Part shown: positions 11,900 to 24,093 of the stretch, piece after piece
Layout: each line of letters opens with the position of its first letter
Numbering within the stretch: position 1 is the stretch's first letter
Source of the DNA: Streptomyces viridochromogenes
GTDB taxonomy: Bacteria > Actinomycetota > Actinomycetes > Streptomycetales > Streptomycetaceae
Reading direction: 5' to 3'
Length of the DNA: 64,000 nucleotides
Assembly (NCBI RefSeq): GCF_001270495.1
Contig: NZ_LGUR01000199.1
Span: 1-64,000, forward strand
Notes under the pieces: model-generated
What the model was told of the DNA's origin: nothing
The model's input: the letters and a program-made list of their open reading frames with translations, nothing else
The model's database searches: none
Position numbers and translations under genes: made by a program

Positions 11900-12514
11900 T
11901 CAACGGGCGTAGTACTCGACGACGAGCTGCTCGTCGCAGATCACCGGGATCTCCTTGCGGTTCGGCTCACGGTCCAGGCGGAACGCCAGGGCCTTGAGGT
12001 TCACCTGGAGGTAGCGCGGGGTCTCGCCCTCGGGGGCGAAGCCACCCTCACGGGCGATGGAGAAGAGGGTCTTCTCGCGGCTGCGCTCGCGGACCATCAC
12101 GACGTCGTCGGGACGGACGCGGAACGACGGCTTGTCGACCTTGCCGCCGTTGACCTCGATGTGGCCGTGAACGACCATCTGACGGGCCTGGTAGATGGTG
12201 CGGGCGATGCCCGAACGCAGGACCAGGGCGTCGAGACGACGCTCGAGCTCGATGATCAGAGCCTCACCGGTCTTGCCCTGAACCTTGGAGGCACGCTCGT
12301 AGGCGCGGACGAGCTGGCGCTCGGACACGTCGTACTGCGCACGCAGACGCTGCTTCTCCAGCAGACGGACCTTGTAGTCCGAGTTCTGCTTGCGGCCACG
12401 GCCGTGCTCACCCGGCGGGTAGGGACGGGCCTCGAAGTACTTGACGGCCTTCGGGGTCAGCGCGATACCGAGGGCACGCGACTTCTTGACCTTGGGGCGG
12501 GACTGGTTCGCCAC
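11900..12514 (-). CDS. rpsD: 30S ribosomal protein S4
   Basis: A 204-residue primary 16S rRNA-binding protein that nucleates 30S assembly. The S4 RNA-binding domain is visible at about residues 93-155 ([20 protein letters not shown], then [19 protein letters not shown]). The N-terminus lacks the zinc-binding four-cysteine cluster, so it is a C-minus S4. The GTG at 12514 is preceded by GGAAG at 5 nt. The gene stands alone, with a leader of about 300 nt upstream and a hairpin downstream, rather than in an alpha operon, as is usual for Streptomyces. Confidence 0.98.
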   Translation of the reverse strand: MANQSRPKVKKSRALGIALTPKAVKYFEARPYPPGEHGRGRKQNSDYKVRLLEKQRLRAQYDVSERQLVRAYERASKVQGKTGEALIIELERRLDALVLRSGIARTIYQARQMVVHGHIEVNGGKVDKPSFRVRPDDVVMVRERSREKTLFSIAREGGFAPEGETPRYLQVNLKALAFRLDREPNRKEIPVICDEQLVVEYYAR

Positions 12515-12819
12515 TTGATCTTCCTTGTCTGTTTTCTTCGGCTTGTCAGTGTTGTGGGAGGTCGCATCCGCAGCCGGGGAAACCCTCCTCGTCCGGACGG
12601 ACGGGGTGGGCAGCCGCTCCCCTGGTCTGGGCACATACGTGCAGCACGCGAGTGGCCCACCGACCGTTCTCGTCGTGCGACGAGTGGTGGTGGGCTGCCC
12701 GCGACACCGTTCGACGGTGCGCGACGCTCCTGGAGCCGGTCCGCGAGGACCGGGTCTCCGGCTGACCGTCCCGTTCTGACTGCACGGGACACAGCACTTC
12801 GAAGAATTCTACAGGGTGC
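12515..12819 (-). promoter_or_regulatory. Long structured rpsD leader region
   Basis: This 305-bp stretch between rarA and rpsD has no convincing coding frame. On the minus strand a candidate -10 TAGAAT lies at 12806-12811, with no clear -35. The transcript would carry successive hairpins: 12736-12753 (CCGGTCC with GGACCGG), 12700-12723 (ACCGT with ACGGT inside flanking CGCG) and 12669-12684 (perfect CTCGTCG with CGACGAG). S4 autoregulates through mRNA leaders in other bacteria, so this is a candidate autoregulatory leader by inference only. Confidence 0.45.
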
Positions 12820-14175
12820 TCAGGACCGCTTCCGACCGAGGTGCTTCCTGGTCCACTCGACGGCGTCCGCGTACCGCGCCTCGGCACCGTGCCGGGTCGG
12901 GGTGTAGTACTGGCGGTCCTTGAGGGCGTCCGGCGCGTACTGCTGCTCGGCGATGCCCTCTGCCAGGTCGTGCGGATACACGTACCCCTGCGCGTGCCCG
13001 AGCTTGGCGGCGCCCTTGTAGTGCCCGTCGCGCAGGTGCGGCGGCACGGGGCCGGCCTGTCCCTTGCGTACGTCCTCCAGGGCGGCGCCGATCGCGGTGG
13101 TCGCGGCGTTGGACTTGGGGGCGAGGGCGAGGGCGATGGTGGCGTGGCTGAGGGTGAGGGCGGCCTCGGGGAAGCCGATCATGGCTACGGCCTGGGCGGC
13201 GGCGACCGCGATCGGCAGGGCGTTCGGGTCGGCGAGGCCGATGTCCTCGCTGGCCGAGATCATCAGTCGGCGGGCGATGAAGCGGGGGTCCTCGCCGGCC
13301 TCGATCATCCGGGCCAGGTAGTGCAGGGCGGCGTCGACGTCGGAGCCGCGGATGGACTTGATGAGGGCGCTGGCGACGTCGTAGTGCTGGTCGCCGTCGC
13401 GGTCGTACTTCACCGCCGCCCGGTCGACGGTCTGCTCCAGCGTCCGGAGGCTGATCTCGGCCTCGCCCTGGTCCAGGGCGGCCCCGGCCGCGGCCTCCAG
13501 GGCGGTCAGGGCGCGGCGGGCGTCGCCGCCGGCGATCCGCAGCAGGTGCGCCTCGGTGTCCTCGGGCAGGCCGACGGCGTCCTTCAGGCCGCGCTCGTCG
13601 CTCAGCGCCCGCCTCAGCAGGCCCCTGACGTCGTCGTCGGTGAGGGGTTCGAGGGTGAGGAGGAGGGAGCGGGACAGCAGCGGGGAGATGATCGAGAAGT
13701 ACGGGTTCTCGGTGGTCGCCGCGATCAGGGTCACCCAGCGGTTCTCGACGGCTGGGAGGAGGGAGTCCTGCTGGGCCTTGCTGAAGCGGTGGATCTCGTC
13801 GAGGAAGAGGACGGTCTCCTTGCCGAAGCCGCCGGTGGCGCGGCGGGCGCCGTCGATGACCGCGCGGACCTCCTTCACCCCGGCGGTGATGGCGGACAGC
13901 TCGACGAAGCGCTTGTTGGTGGCCTTGGAGACGACGTACGCCAGGGTGGTCTTGCCGGTGCCCGGCGGGCCCCAGAGGATGACCGAGGATGGTCCGGCGG
14001 GGCCGCCGCCGGACTCGCCGACGAGCCTGCGCAGCGGCGAGCCCGGCTTCAGCAGGTGCTGCTGGCCCACGACCTCGTCGAGGGTGCGCGGACGCATGCG
14101 CACCGCCAGGGGGCTCCCCGCGGGGTCCTTCTCCTGGCGTTCTTCTGCTGCGGCGGTGAACAGGTCGGGCTCCAC
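12820..14175 (-). CDS. rarA: AAA+ ATPase RarA (MgsA), replication-associated recombination protein
   Basis: A 451-residue clamp-loader-like AAA+ ATPase acting at stalled replication forks. Walker [12 protein letters not shown] is near residue 70, Walker [10 protein letters not shown] near 120, sensor 1 AATTENPYF near 153 and the arginine-finger SPLLSRS near 166. The C-terminal tetramerisation domain contains the segment [22 protein letters not shown]. The start is GTG at 14175. It lies 45 bp downstream of the VKOR-family gene in the same orientation. The 3' end abuts the rpsD leader, so an rpsD promoter may overlap its last codons. Confidence 0.95.
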   Translation of the reverse strand: MEPDLFTAAAEERQEKDPAGSPLAVRMRPRTLDEVVGQQHLLKPGSPLRRLVGESGGGPAGPSSVILWGPPGTGKTTLAYVVSKATNKRFVELSAITAGVKEVRAVIDGARRATGGFGKETVLFLDEIHRFSKAQQDSLLPAVENRWVTLIAATTENPYFSIISPLLSRSLLLTLEPLTDDDVRGLLRRALSDERGLKDAVGLPEDTEAHLLRIAGGDARRALTALEAAAGAALDQGEAEISLRTLEQTVDRAAVKYDRDGDQHYDVASALIKSIRGSDVDAALHYLARMIEAGEDPRFIARRLMISASEDIGLADPNALPIAVAAAQAVAMIGFPEAALTLSHATIALALAPKSNAATTAIGAALEDVRKGQAGPVPPHLRDGHYKGAAKLGHAQGYVYPHDLAEGIAEQQYAPDALKDRQYYTPTRHGAEARYADAVEWTRKHLGRKRS

Positions 14176-14220
14176 GTCTGAAACCCTAAATCACCGCACT
14201 GACATCGGGCTCGGAGCGGG

Positions 14221-14880
14221 TCAGGCGGCCCAGAGCTGGCTGCCCCAGCGGGTCAGGATCAGCATGGCGATGACGCCGCAGTGCGTCACCGGGAGCACCC
14301 AGGTGAACTCGGCGAGGAAGTTCTTCAGCGGGCGTGGGGCGGGCAGGAAGCCGTTGCGGATGTTGAAGGAGGTCACGTACCAGAACATGGTGAGCGTGGC
14401 CACCCAGGCCAGCGAGCACCACAGGCAGAGCGCGCCGATGTTGTAGAGCGACTGGTACATCAGCCAGGTGCAGAAGGCGACACCGAAGAGGGTGCCGCAG
14501 TTGAAGGTCAGCCAGTACCAGCGGGGGAAGCGGGCGCGGGCGAGCAGGCTCATGCCGACGCAGATGACGATGCCGTAACAGACCAGGCCGAGCATGGGGT
14601 TGGGGAACCCGAAGACGGACGCCTGCTTGCTCTGCATGACGCTGCCGCAGGAGACGATCGGGTTGAGGCTGCAACCGGGTGTGAAGGTCGTCCCCGCGAT
14701 CTTGGCCTCGAGAATCTTGAACTTGTCGATCGTGATGACCCACGCGGCGAGCAGCCCGGCCGCGCCGGTGATCACCAGCAGCAGGGCGAACGCACGGCTG
14801 CCGCCCAGCAATTGCGGCGGTGCTTCGGCGCGCTCCGGCTCGGGCTCGGTGGAGACGTCTTTGACTGTCGTCTTGCTCAT
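14221..14880 (-). CDS. Vitamin K epoxide reductase (VKOR) family membrane protein
   Basis: A polytopic membrane protein of 219 residues with about five hydrophobic segments. It carries the VKOR pattern of a loop cysteine pair (CSLNPIVSC, near residues 70-78) and the active-site CXXC (CLWC) following a membrane helix with LYNIGAL. Bacterial VKORs reoxidise DsbA-like thiol oxidases using quinones, playing the DsbB role in actinobacteria. I take the ATG at 14880; a GTG directly before it is also in frame. There is no fused thioredoxin domain here. A DsbA-family protein is encoded at 59807 in the same window, a possible but unproven partner. Confidence 0.9.
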   Translation of the reverse strand: MSKTTVKDVSTEPEPERAEAPPQLLGGSRAFALLLVITGAAGLLAAWVITIDKFKILEAKIAGTTFTPGCSLNPIVSCGSVMQSKQASVFGFPNPMLGLVCYGIVICVGMSLLARARFPRWYWLTFNCGTLFGVAFCTWLMYQSLYNIGALCLWCSLAWVATLTMFWYVTSFNIRNGFLPAPRPLKNFLAEFTWVLPVTHCGVIAMLILTRWGSQLWAA

Positions 14881-15024
14881 CACGCGATTCCGTCACTTGA
14901 GAGTTGGAATATCTCCGGACACGCCACATTCTGCCGTACACGCACGCGTGCCCGCAGTTCACCGGACATAAGCAAATGCGCGCGACGGCGTAAAGGCATT
15001 CGGTTCAGGACACCCACGGGACAG

Positions 15025-15059
15025 CGGAGGGCGGGGACCAACCGGGTCCCCGCCCTCCG
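15025..15059 (-). terminator. Hairpin terminator downstream of hisS
   Basis: A perfect 15-bp stem (CGGAGGGCGGGGACC at 15025-15039 with its complement at 15045-15059) and a 5-nt loop lie about 20 bp after the hisS stop. It separates the metallo-hydrolase/hisS pair from the VKOR gene. Confidence 0.85.
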
Positions 15060-15079
15060 GAATTCACCGCTCCGGAAAT

Positions 15080-16342
15080 TCAGCCCAGTCGGGCTTCCAG
15101 CTCCGCCACGATCTCGTTGACCCCGACGGCCGCCTGCTCACCGGACTCCATGTCCTTGAGCTGGACGACGCCCTCGGCGAGGTCGCGTTCGCCGGCCACG
15201 ATCGTGTAGCGGGCGCCGCTGCGGTTGGCGTTCTTCATGGCGCCCTTGAGGCCCTTGGCGCCGTAGGAGAAGTCCGCCGCGATGCCGTTCTTGCGCAGCT
15301 CGGTGACCTTGGCGAACAGAACCCGGCGGGCCTCCTCGCCGAGCGGGACGGCGAACACGCTGGTGGACGCGGGGAGTTCGAGCTCCACGCCCTCCGCCTC
15401 CAGGGCGAGCACCGTGCGGTCGACGCCGAGCGCCCAGCCGACGGACGGCAGCGCGGGGCCGCCGATCATCTCGGACAGGCCGTCGTAACGGCCGCCGCCG
15501 CCCACCGCGGACTGGGAGCCCAGACCGTCGTGGACGAACTCGAAGGTCGTACGCGTGTAGTAGTCCAGGCCCCGCACCAGCTTCGGGTCGTCCTCGAAGG
15601 AGACGCCGGCCGCCGTGATCAGCTCGCGGACCTCCTCGTGGTACGCCTTGCAGGCGTCGCAGAGGTAGTCGCGCAGGAGCGGGGCGTCCCCCAGCTGCTT
15701 CTGGACCGACTCGCGCTTGTCGTCGAGGACGCGCAGCGGGTTGATCTCCGCGCGGCGAAGGGTGTCCTCGTCCAGGTCCAGGCCGCGCAGGAAGTCCTGG
15801 AGCGCGGCTCGGTACACCGGGCGGCACTCCTTGTCGCCCAGACTGTTCAGCAGGATCCGGAAGTTGCTGAGGCCGAGCGAGCGGTACGCCTGGTCGGCCA
15901 GGATGATCAACTCGGCGTCCAGCGCCGGGTCCTCGGCACCGATCGCCTCGGCGCCGACCTGGGAGAAGTGCCGGTAACGGCCCTTCTGGGGGCGCTCGTA
16001 GCGGTAGTACGAGCCCGAGTACCAGAGCTTGACCGGGAGGTTGCCCGCCTTGTGCAGGTTGGCCTCCAGCGCCGCGCGCAGGACGGAGGCCGTGCCCTCG
16101 GGGCGCAGGGCCAGCTGGTCGCCGCCCTTGGTCTCGAAGGCGTACATCTCCTTGGTCACGATGTCGGTGGACTCGCCGACACCGCGTGCGAACAGTTCGA
16201 CGCTCTCGAAGCCGGGCGTCTCGATGTAGCCGTAGCCGGAGTTGCGCAGGGGAGCCGCGATCGCCTCACGGACGGCCAGGAACTTGGCGGAGTCCGGCGG
16301 GATCAGGTCGTACGTGCCCTTGGGGGCCTTGAAGGTGCTCAC
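15080..16342 (-). CDS. hisS: Histidyl-tRNA synthetase
   Basis: A 420-residue class II synthetase. Motif 2 appears as [17 protein letters not shown] near residue 116; the histidine-specific signature [15 protein letters not shown] is near 260 and motif 3 [10 protein letters not shown] near 305. The C-terminal anticodon-binding domain contains the segment [20 protein letters not shown]. The GTG at 16342 leads straight into the conserved [12 protein letters not shown]; the upstream Shine-Dalgarno is weak. It follows the metallo-hydrolase gene by 11 bp, so the two are probably cotranscribed, an arrangement common in Streptomyces. Confidence 0.97.
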   Translation of the reverse strand: MSTFKAPKGTYDLIPPDSAKFLAVREAIAAPLRNSGYGYIETPGFESVELFARGVGESTDIVTKEMYAFETKGGDQLALRPEGTASVLRAALEANLHKAGNLPVKLWYSGSYYRYERPQKGRYRHFSQVGAEAIGAEDPALDAELIILADQAYRSLGLSNFRILLNSLGDKECRPVYRAALQDFLRGLDLDEDTLRRAEINPLRVLDDKRESVQKQLGDAPLLRDYLCDACKAYHEEVRELITAAGVSFEDDPKLVRGLDYYTRTTFEFVHDGLGSQSAVGGGGRYDGLSEMIGGPALPSVGWALGVDRTVLALEAEGVELELPASTSVFAVPLGEEARRVLFAKVTELRKNGIAADFSYGAKGLKGAMKNANRSGARYTIVAGERDLAEGVVQLKDMESGEQAAVGVNEIVAELEARLG

Positions 16343-16353
16343 GGAAGGTCTCG

Positions 16354-17073
16354 TCACATTCCTCGTCGGGGAGCGTCGACATTCGCACTGTGATCCTGGC
16401 GGCCGACGGCCGCTTGCCGCAGATACGGGTTGGTGGCGCGCTCCTGGCCGATGGTCGTCTGGGGGCCGTGGCCGGACAGCACCACGGTCGAGTCGTCGAG
16501 CGGCAGGCACACGCGGGCCAGCGAGTCGAGGATCTCGGCCATGTCACCGCCGGGCAGGTCGGTGCGTCCGACGGAGCCGGCGAACAGCAGGTCGCCCGAG
16601 AAGAGGATCGGCGGGATGTCCGCCGCCTCGGGCAGGCCGAAGGTCACCGACCCCTTGGTATGGCCGGGCGCGTGCGCGACGGAGAGTTCCATCCCCGCCA
16701 GCTCCAGCTTCGCGCCATCGGTCAGCTCCTTGACGTCGTCCGGCTCCCCGATGGTCAGCTCGCCCATCAGCTGCATGCCGATGGAGCGGCCGAGCGCCTT
16801 CTCGGGGTCGCTCATCATGTACCGGTCCTCGGGGTGGATCCAGGCCGGTACGTCGTGCGCCCCGCACACCGGGACGACCGAGGCCACGTGATCGAGGTGG
16901 CCGTGGGTGAGGACGACGGCGACGGGCTTGAGCCGATGCTTCTTCAGTGCTTCCTCGACTCCGGGGGCCGCTTCGTGGCCCGGGTCGATGATCACGCACT
17001 CCTCACCGGCGGCGGGGGCGACGAGATAACAGTTCGTCCCCCAGGCCCCGGCGGGGAACCCGGCAATGAGCAC
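16354..17073 (-). CDS. MBL-fold metallo-hydrolase (glyoxalase II-like)
   Basis: A 239-residue metallo-beta-lactamase-fold hydrolase. The metal-binding THGHLDH motif is near residue 57, a further His in HAPGHTKGS near 134, Asp in FSGDLLF near 159 and the last His in LSGHGPQT near 200. This full binuclear site is as in hydroxyacylglutathione hydrolases and related persulfide or thioester hydrolases. Streptomyces uses mycothiol, so the true substrate is probably not glutathione-based. The GTG at 17073 has AAGGA 6 nt upstream. It is transcribed with hisS and divergently from the cyclophilin gene. Confidence 0.9.
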   Translation of the reverse strand: MLIAGFPAGAWGTNCYLVAPAAGEECVIIDPGHEAAPGVEEALKKHRLKPVAVVLTHGHLDHVASVVPVCGAHDVPAWIHPEDRYMMSDPEKALGRSIGMQLMGELTIGEPDDVKELTDGAKLELAGMELSVAHAPGHTKGSVTFGLPEAADIPPILFSGDLLFAGSVGRTDLPGGDMAEILDSLARVCLPLDDSTVVLSGHGPQTTIGQERATNPYLRQAAVGRQDHSANVDAPRRGM

Positions 17074-17253
17074 GATCGTCCTTCGTTTGTGTCGACACGA
17101 GTGGTTTGTCGGCGGGCTCCGCCTGTGGTCAGAGCCTACCGGCGCTGCCGATTCCTCAGCGAACCCATATACGGTACGGGGCACACGCAGGCAGTCGGCT
17201 CACCGCACGCACGCGTACCGGTCGACACACACGACGCATGAGGAGAGAACCCG

Positions 17254-18075
17254 GTGGTCAGCCAGGAACAGCGGCGGCGTCAGCTCGCCCGGGAGAAGTT
17301 CTTGCGGCAGCAGCAGCGGCGCACGTCCGCCCGGCGCAAGGCGCGCATGCGCAACTCGGTGGTCGCGTCGGTGCTCGGCGTCGTCGTCATCGGCAGCCTC
17401 GCGCTGTACACGACCGGAGTCCTCAAGGGGGACGACGACAGCAAGGAGAACGCGGGCGCGGAGGTCACGCCCAGCGCGTCGCCCAGCAAGGCTCCGGACC
17501 CGTGCGAGAAGCCCGCCGAGGGCAAGGTCAGGACGGCGACCTGGAAGAAGGAGCCGGCGCTGACGGTCGACAAGTCGGCGAAGTACACGATGAAGCTCGC
17601 GACCACGTGCGGTGACATAGACATCGCGCTGAAGGCGTCGGCCGCGCCGCACACCGTGAACTCGTTCGACTTCCTTGCCGGCAAGCGCTACTTCGACCAC
17701 TCCAAGTGCCACCGGCTCACCACCAACGGCATCTACGTGCTCCAGTGCGGCGACCCGACGGGCACTGGAACGGGTGGTCCCGGGTACAACATCCCGGACG
17801 AGAACCTGAAGGACAAAAGCCTCAAGAACAACATCTATCCGGCGGGCACCATCGCGATGGCGAACACCGGGCAGAAGAACTCCGGCGGCAGCCAGTTCTT
17901 CCTCGTCTACCAGGACAGTCAGCTTCCGCCGAGCTACACACCGTTCGGTACCGTTTCCGAATCCGGCATGAAGGTACTCAAGAAGATTGCCGACGCCGGC
18001 GAGAGCACCGGCCAGGGCGACGGGGCGCCGAACGCGACGGTGGTCATCAACAAGGCGACGGTCACCAAATCCTGA
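17254..18075 (+). CDS. Membrane-anchored cyclophilin-type peptidyl-prolyl isomerase
   Basis: A 273-residue protein. A basic cytoplasmic N-terminus (about 1-32) is followed by one transmembrane segment (about 34-52, SVVASVLGVVVIGSLALYTT), a Ser/Pro/Ala linker and an extracytoplasmic cyclophilin domain from about residue 105. The domain shows TVNSFDFLAGKRYFDHSKCHRL in two halves, then GTIAMANTGQKNSGGSQFF and FGTVSESGM, the usual core of bacterial PpiA. The catalytic Arg position of eukaryotic cyclophilins falls at or near HSKCHR. It probably assists folding of exported proteins. The GTG at 17254 is preceded by GAGGAG at 8 nt, and an intergenic region of about 180 bp lies upstream. Confidence 0.93.
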   Translation: MVSQEQRRRQLAREKFLRQQQRRTSARRKARMRNSVVASVLGVVVIGSLALYTTGVLKGDDDSKENAGAEVTPSASPSKAPDPCEKPAEGKVRTATWKKEPALTVDKSAKYTMKLATTCGDIDIALKASAAPHTVNSFDFLAGKRYFDHSKCHRLTTNGIYVLQCGDPTGTGTGGPGYNIPDENLKDKSLKNNIYPAGTIAMANTGQKNSGGSQFFLVYQDSQLPPSYTPFGTVSESGMKVLKKIADAGESTGQGDGAPNATVVINKATVTKS

Positions 18076-18210
18076 CCCCCAACTGCGAAATTTCGGTCGC
18101 GCGGGATGCGGACAGGCAACCCGCCGGTCGCCTATGTTGGCCGTGACGAAACTGTGGACGATGCCCGGGGGAACACAAGCCCCTCGCAGGCATCATGTGG
18201 AGGAGGCGCT

Positions 18211-19440
18211 GTGAGCAGCGACCCGTGGGGCCGCGTCGACGAGACGGGGACCGTGTACGTGCGTACGGCCGACGGCGAGCAGGTCGTCGGGTCTTGGCAG
18301 GCCGGCACCCCCGAAGAGGCGCTGGCCTATTTCGAGCGCAAGTACGAGGGCCTGGTTGTCGAGATCGGCCTCCTCGAGAAGCGAGTGAAGACCACCGACC
18401 TGTCGGCGAAGGACGCCCACGCCGCGATCGACCACATTCGCGAGCAGGTCGACGCCCATCACGCGGTCGGCGATCTGGACGCCCTGAAGACCCGGCTGGA
18501 CAAGCTGGTCGAGACGGTCGACAAGCGGCGCGAGGAGCGCAAGCAGCAGCGGGCGAAGCAGTCGGACGAGGCGCGCCACGCCAAGGAGGCGCTGGTCACC
18601 GAGGCCGAGGAGCTGGCGCAGTCCGACCAGTGGCGGGCCGCGGGTGAGCGGCTGCGGGCCCTGGTGGACACGTGGAAGGGCCTGCCGCGGCTCGACCGCA
18701 AGTCGGACGACGAGCTGTGGCACCGCTTCTCACACGCCCGGTCGGCGTTCTCCAAGCGCCGCAAGGCGCACTTCGCTCAGCTGGACGCCCAGCGCGAGGA
18801 GGCCCGCAAGACCAAGGAGCGCCTGGTCGCCGAGGCCGAGTCGCTGTCCGGGTCGACCGACTGGGGGACGACGGCGGCGCGCTACCGCGACCTGATGTCG
18901 GAGTGGAAGGCCGCCGGCCGCGCCCAGCGCGAGCACGAGGACGACCTGTGGAACCGCTTCCGCGGCGCCCAGGACGTCTTCTTCGCGGCCCGCAGCTCGG
19001 TCTTCGCCGAGCGCGACGCCGAGCAGGCCGAGAACCTGAAGCTGAAGGAGGAGCTGGCCGAGGAGGCCGAGAAGCTCCTGCCGATCGGCGACCTGAAGGG
19101 CGCACGCGCCGCCTTCCGCTCGATCAACGAGCGCTGGGAGGCCATCGGGCACGTGCCGCGCGACGCCCGGCCGAAGGTCGAGGGCCGGATGCACGCCGTC
19201 GAGCGGGCCCTGCAGGACGCCGAGGAGACCGAGTGGCGCCGGACCAACCCGGAGGCACGCGCGCGTGCCGAAGGGCTGACCGGCCAGCTCCAGGCCGCCG
19301 TGGACAAGCTGCGCGGCCAGATCGAGCAGGCGCGCGGCCAGGGCAACAACGCCAGGGCCGACAAGCTGGAGCGTGAGCTGGAAGGGCGTCAGGCGCTTCT
19401 GGACCAGGCTCTGAAGGGCCTGGAGGAGTTCGGCGGCTGA
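18211..19440 (+). CDS. DUF349 domain protein
   Basis: A 409-residue, highly charged and largely helical protein with repeated DUF349 units, each marked by a W...G...R...D.LW.RF pattern: WKGLPRLDRKSDDELWHRF near 160, WKAAGRAQREHEDDLWNRF near 233, and a third near 310. Between them are coiled-coil segments such as EEARKTKERLVAEAE. The molecular function is unknown. The GTG at 18211 follows GGAGGAGGCGCT. It is separated by about 135 bp from the cyclophilin gene and faces relA across a perfect hairpin. Confidence 0.88.
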   Translation: MSSDPWGRVDETGTVYVRTADGEQVVGSWQAGTPEEALAYFERKYEGLVVEIGLLEKRVKTTDLSAKDAHAAIDHIREQVDAHHAVGDLDALKTRLDKLVETVDKRREERKQQRAKQSDEARHAKEALVTEAEELAQSDQWRAAGERLRALVDTWKGLPRLDRKSDDELWHRFSHARSAFSKRRKAHFAQLDAQREEARKTKERLVAEAESLSGSTDWGTTAARYRDLMSEWKAAGRAQREHEDDLWNRFRGAQDVFFAARSSVFAERDAEQAENLKLKEELAEEAEKLLPIGDLKGARAAFRSINERWEAIGHVPRDARPKVEGRMHAVERALQDAEETEWRRTNPEARARAEGLTGQLQAAVDKLRGQIEQARGQGNNARADKLERELEGRQALLDQALKGLEEFGG

Positions 19441-19456
19441 CGGACCGCGGTCACGC

Positions 19457-19495
19457 GAGAGGGGCTCCCGTACGTGATGTACGGGAGCCCCTCTC
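19457..19495. terminator. Bidirectional terminator between convergent DUF349 and relA genes
   Basis: A perfect 17-bp inverted repeat (GAGAGGGGCTCCCGTAC at 19457-19473, complement at 19479-19495) with a 5-nt loop. It lies 16 bp after the DUF349 stop and 10 bp after the relA stop on the other strand, so it can serve both genes. Confidence 0.93.
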
Positions 19496-19504
19496 TCGTA
19501 TGCC

Positions 19505-22045
<2,541 letters not shown>

Positions 22046-22431
22046 GAGGGCTCCTCGTGCGCGATCCGGGTCCCCCGGTCAGGCTCCGGAGAACCCATGG
22101 TAGCGATCCTGCGCCGCAGGATCGCCTTCAGGCCGATGTGAGGGCCGTCTACCTGAGAAACACGAGAGGCTGCCGCCTGCATTCCTGGAGGCGGCTCGGG
22201 GTGTTCTGGAGGCGTCTCGAAAGTGCTCGGAGGGTGACCCCCGGGTTGACGGAGGTATGTGGGACGGGACCTGAGAACCCCGCGCGGCCGCGGCGCCGTC
22301 GTGGCCGGTCCCGCAGTTTCCCCGCGCCCCTTTGGAACGCGGCTGTCCACCCCGCGTCACATGCGAAACGGCCGTCCCGGAAGTGCCGGGACGGCCGTTC
22401 GCCGTGATGTGGGGCCGCGCCGCCGTGCGGG
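22046..22431 (-). promoter_or_regulatory. relA leader/promoter region and apt terminator region
   Basis: A 386-bp gap between apt and relA. Near relA a perfect 10-bp stem (GCGATCCTGC at 22103-22112, complement at 22116-22125, 3-nt loop) would sit about 60 nt before the TTG start in the transcript. The middle part (about 22265-22350) is GC-rich and partly resembles dispersed intergenic repeats. The apt-proximal end holds a terminator-like hairpin. I see no convincing promoter hexamers and no coding frame. Confidence 0.5.
22368..22398 (-). terminator. Hairpin terminator downstream of apt
   Basis: A perfect 13-bp stem (ACGGCCGTCCCGG at 22368-22380, complement at 22386-22398), 5-nt loop, about 33 bp after the apt stop. 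It suggests that relA has its own promoter although readthrough from secDF-apt is possible. Confidence 0.85.
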
Positions 22432-22971
22432 TCAGACCACCAGCAGTGCCTCCAGCGGCGCTCCCGTGAGAGCCGGCTCCAGGCGTGCGCGGCCGCCCAG
22501 GAAGCCCAGTTCCATCAGGACGGCCAGGCCGGCCACCTCGGCGCCGGCCCGGCGGATCAGCTCGATCGAGGCCTCGGCGGTGCCGCCCGTGGCCAGGACG
22601 TCGTCGATGACCAGGACGCGGTCGCCCGCGGCGAGGTCCTCGGCATGGACCTCGATCTCCGCGGAGCCGTACTCCAGGTCGTACGCCTGGCTGAGGGTCG
22701 CCCCGGGGAGCTTGCCCGCCTTGCGTACGGGGATGAAGCCGACGCCCGCGCGGACGGCGACCGGGGCGCCCAGGATGAAGCCGCGGGCCTCCAGGCCGAC
22801 TATCTTCGTGGCGCCGGTGTTCCCGGCGATCTCGGCCAGGGCGTCGGTGAGCGCGGTGAACGCCGCCGGGTCCGCCAGGAGCGGGGTGATGTCCTTGAAC
22901 ATCACACCCGGCTCCGGGTAGTCCGCCACATCGCGGATACGGCTGAGCAGGAGCTCCTTGATGTCGGTCAT
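22432..22971 (-). CDS. apt: Adenine phosphoribosyltransferase
   Basis: A 179-residue purine-salvage enzyme making AMP from adenine and PRPP. The PRPP-binding motif VLVIDDVLATGGTA is near residues 119-132, the adenine-site segment EARGFILGAPVA near 61-72 and the flexible-loop region KLPGATLSQAYDLEYG near 87-102. The ATG at 22971 overlaps the secF stop (ATGA). The secD-secF-apt-relA order is conserved in actinobacteria, placing a purine-nucleotide enzyme next to (p)ppGpp metabolism. Confidence 0.96.
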   Translation of the reverse strand: MTDIKELLLSRIRDVADYPEPGVMFKDITPLLADPAAFTALTDALAEIAGNTGATKIVGLEARGFILGAPVAVRAGVGFIPVRKAGKLPGATLSQAYDLEYGSAEIEVHAEDLAAGDRVLVIDDVLATGGTAEASIELIRRAGAEVAGLAVLMELGFLGGRARLEPALTGAPLEALLVV

Positions 22972-24092
22972 CGGCGCTTCCCCGAGGGTCGGCCACGGCC
23001 CCGGCTGCGGGACGCGGGCTGGCTGCGGGATCCTACGACCGCGGCGGCCGCGTCCTCCGGCTCGTGGTCGAAGGGCTCGTCGGTGGCCGGGGCGTCCGGG
23101 GTCTCGCCCTGTGCCGCGGCCTGCGCCCGCTTGGCGAGCACACGCTTCTTCAGGGCCTTCATCTGCGGCTCGCGCTCCTTGAGGTCGGCGACGAGCGGCG
23201 TGGCGATGAAGATCGAGGAGTACGCACCGGCGGCGAGACCGACGAACAGCGACAGCGAGATGTCGTTGAGCATGCCGGCGCCGAGGAAACCGCCACCGAT
23301 GAACAGCAGACCGCCCACCGGCAGCAGCGCGACCACCGTGGTGTTGACCGAGCGGACCAGGGTGCTGTTGATGGAGCGGTTGGCGATGTCGCTGTAGGTC
23401 CAGCGGGTCTGCTTGGTGATGTCCTTCGTCTGCTCCTTGAGGCTGTCGAAGACGACGACCGTGTCGTAGAGCGAATAACCGAGGATGGTCAGCAGACCGA
23501 TCACCGTGCCCGGCGTGACCTCGAAGCCGACGAGGGCGTAGATGCCGACCGTGATGGTGATGTCGTGGATCAGAGCGACGAACGCGGCGACCGCCATGCG
23601 CCACTCGAACGCGATCGCCAGATAGATCACCACCAGGACCAGGAAGATCCCCAGACCCTGCCATGCCTTGTTGGCGATCTGTTCACCCCAGCTGGGGCCG
23701 ACGAGCTCGCCGGTGACGTCCTTCTCCGCGACGCCCAGGTCCTTGGCCAGTTGCGCCGAGACCTTGTCGGCCTGGGCGGTGTCGATACCGGCGACCTGGA
23801 TGCGCAGCGTGGCCTTGTCGCCGCTGCCGAGCTGCTGGACGATCGCGTCGTGGCCGGACGCCTTTTCCGCGTACTCCTGCGCCTGGGAGACCGAGACGCT
23901 GGTCTTCGGGGTGTTGAAGACCGCACCGCCCTGGAACTCGATGCCCATGTTCAGGCCGCGCACCGCCAGGCCGACGATGGCCGTGATGGTGATCAGGATC
24001 GACAGGCCGTACCAGATCTTGCGGTTGCCGACGAAGTCGTAGCCGACCTCGCCACGGTGCAGTCGGGCGCCGAGGTTGCCGAGCTTCGACAT
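22968..24092 (-). CDS. secF: Protein translocase subunit SecF
   Basis: A 374-residue RND-type membrane protein working with SecD to drive late steps of Sec export. TM1 is at about 28-46 (YGLSILITITAIVGLAV), followed by GIEFQGGAVF, an extracytoplasmic domain to about 140, and five further helices including the conserved GYSLYDTVVVFDSLKEQ. A hydrophilic C-terminal tail (about 325-374) is rich in Ala, Pro, Asp and Arg. The ATG is at 24092, 1 bp after the secD stop; the 3' end overlaps apt. Confidence 0.96.
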   Translation of the reverse strand: MSKLGNLGARLHRGEVGYDFVGNRKIWYGLSILITITAIVGLAVRGLNMGIEFQGGAVFNTPKTSVSVSQAQEYAEKASGHDAIVQQLGSGDKATLRIQVAGIDTAQADKVSAQLAKDLGVAEKDVTGELVGPSWGEQIANKAWQGLGIFLVLVVIYLAIAFEWRMAVAAFVALIHDITITVGIYALVGFEVTPGTVIGLLTILGYSLYDTVVVFDSLKEQTKDITKQTRWTYSDIANRSINSTLVRSVNTTVVALLPVGGLLFIGGGFLGAGMLNDISLSLFVGLAAGAYSSIFIATPLVADLKEREPQMKALKKRVLAKRAQAAAQGETPDAPATDEPFDHEPEDAAAAVVGSRSQPASRSRGRGRPSGKRR

Positions 24093-24093
24093 C

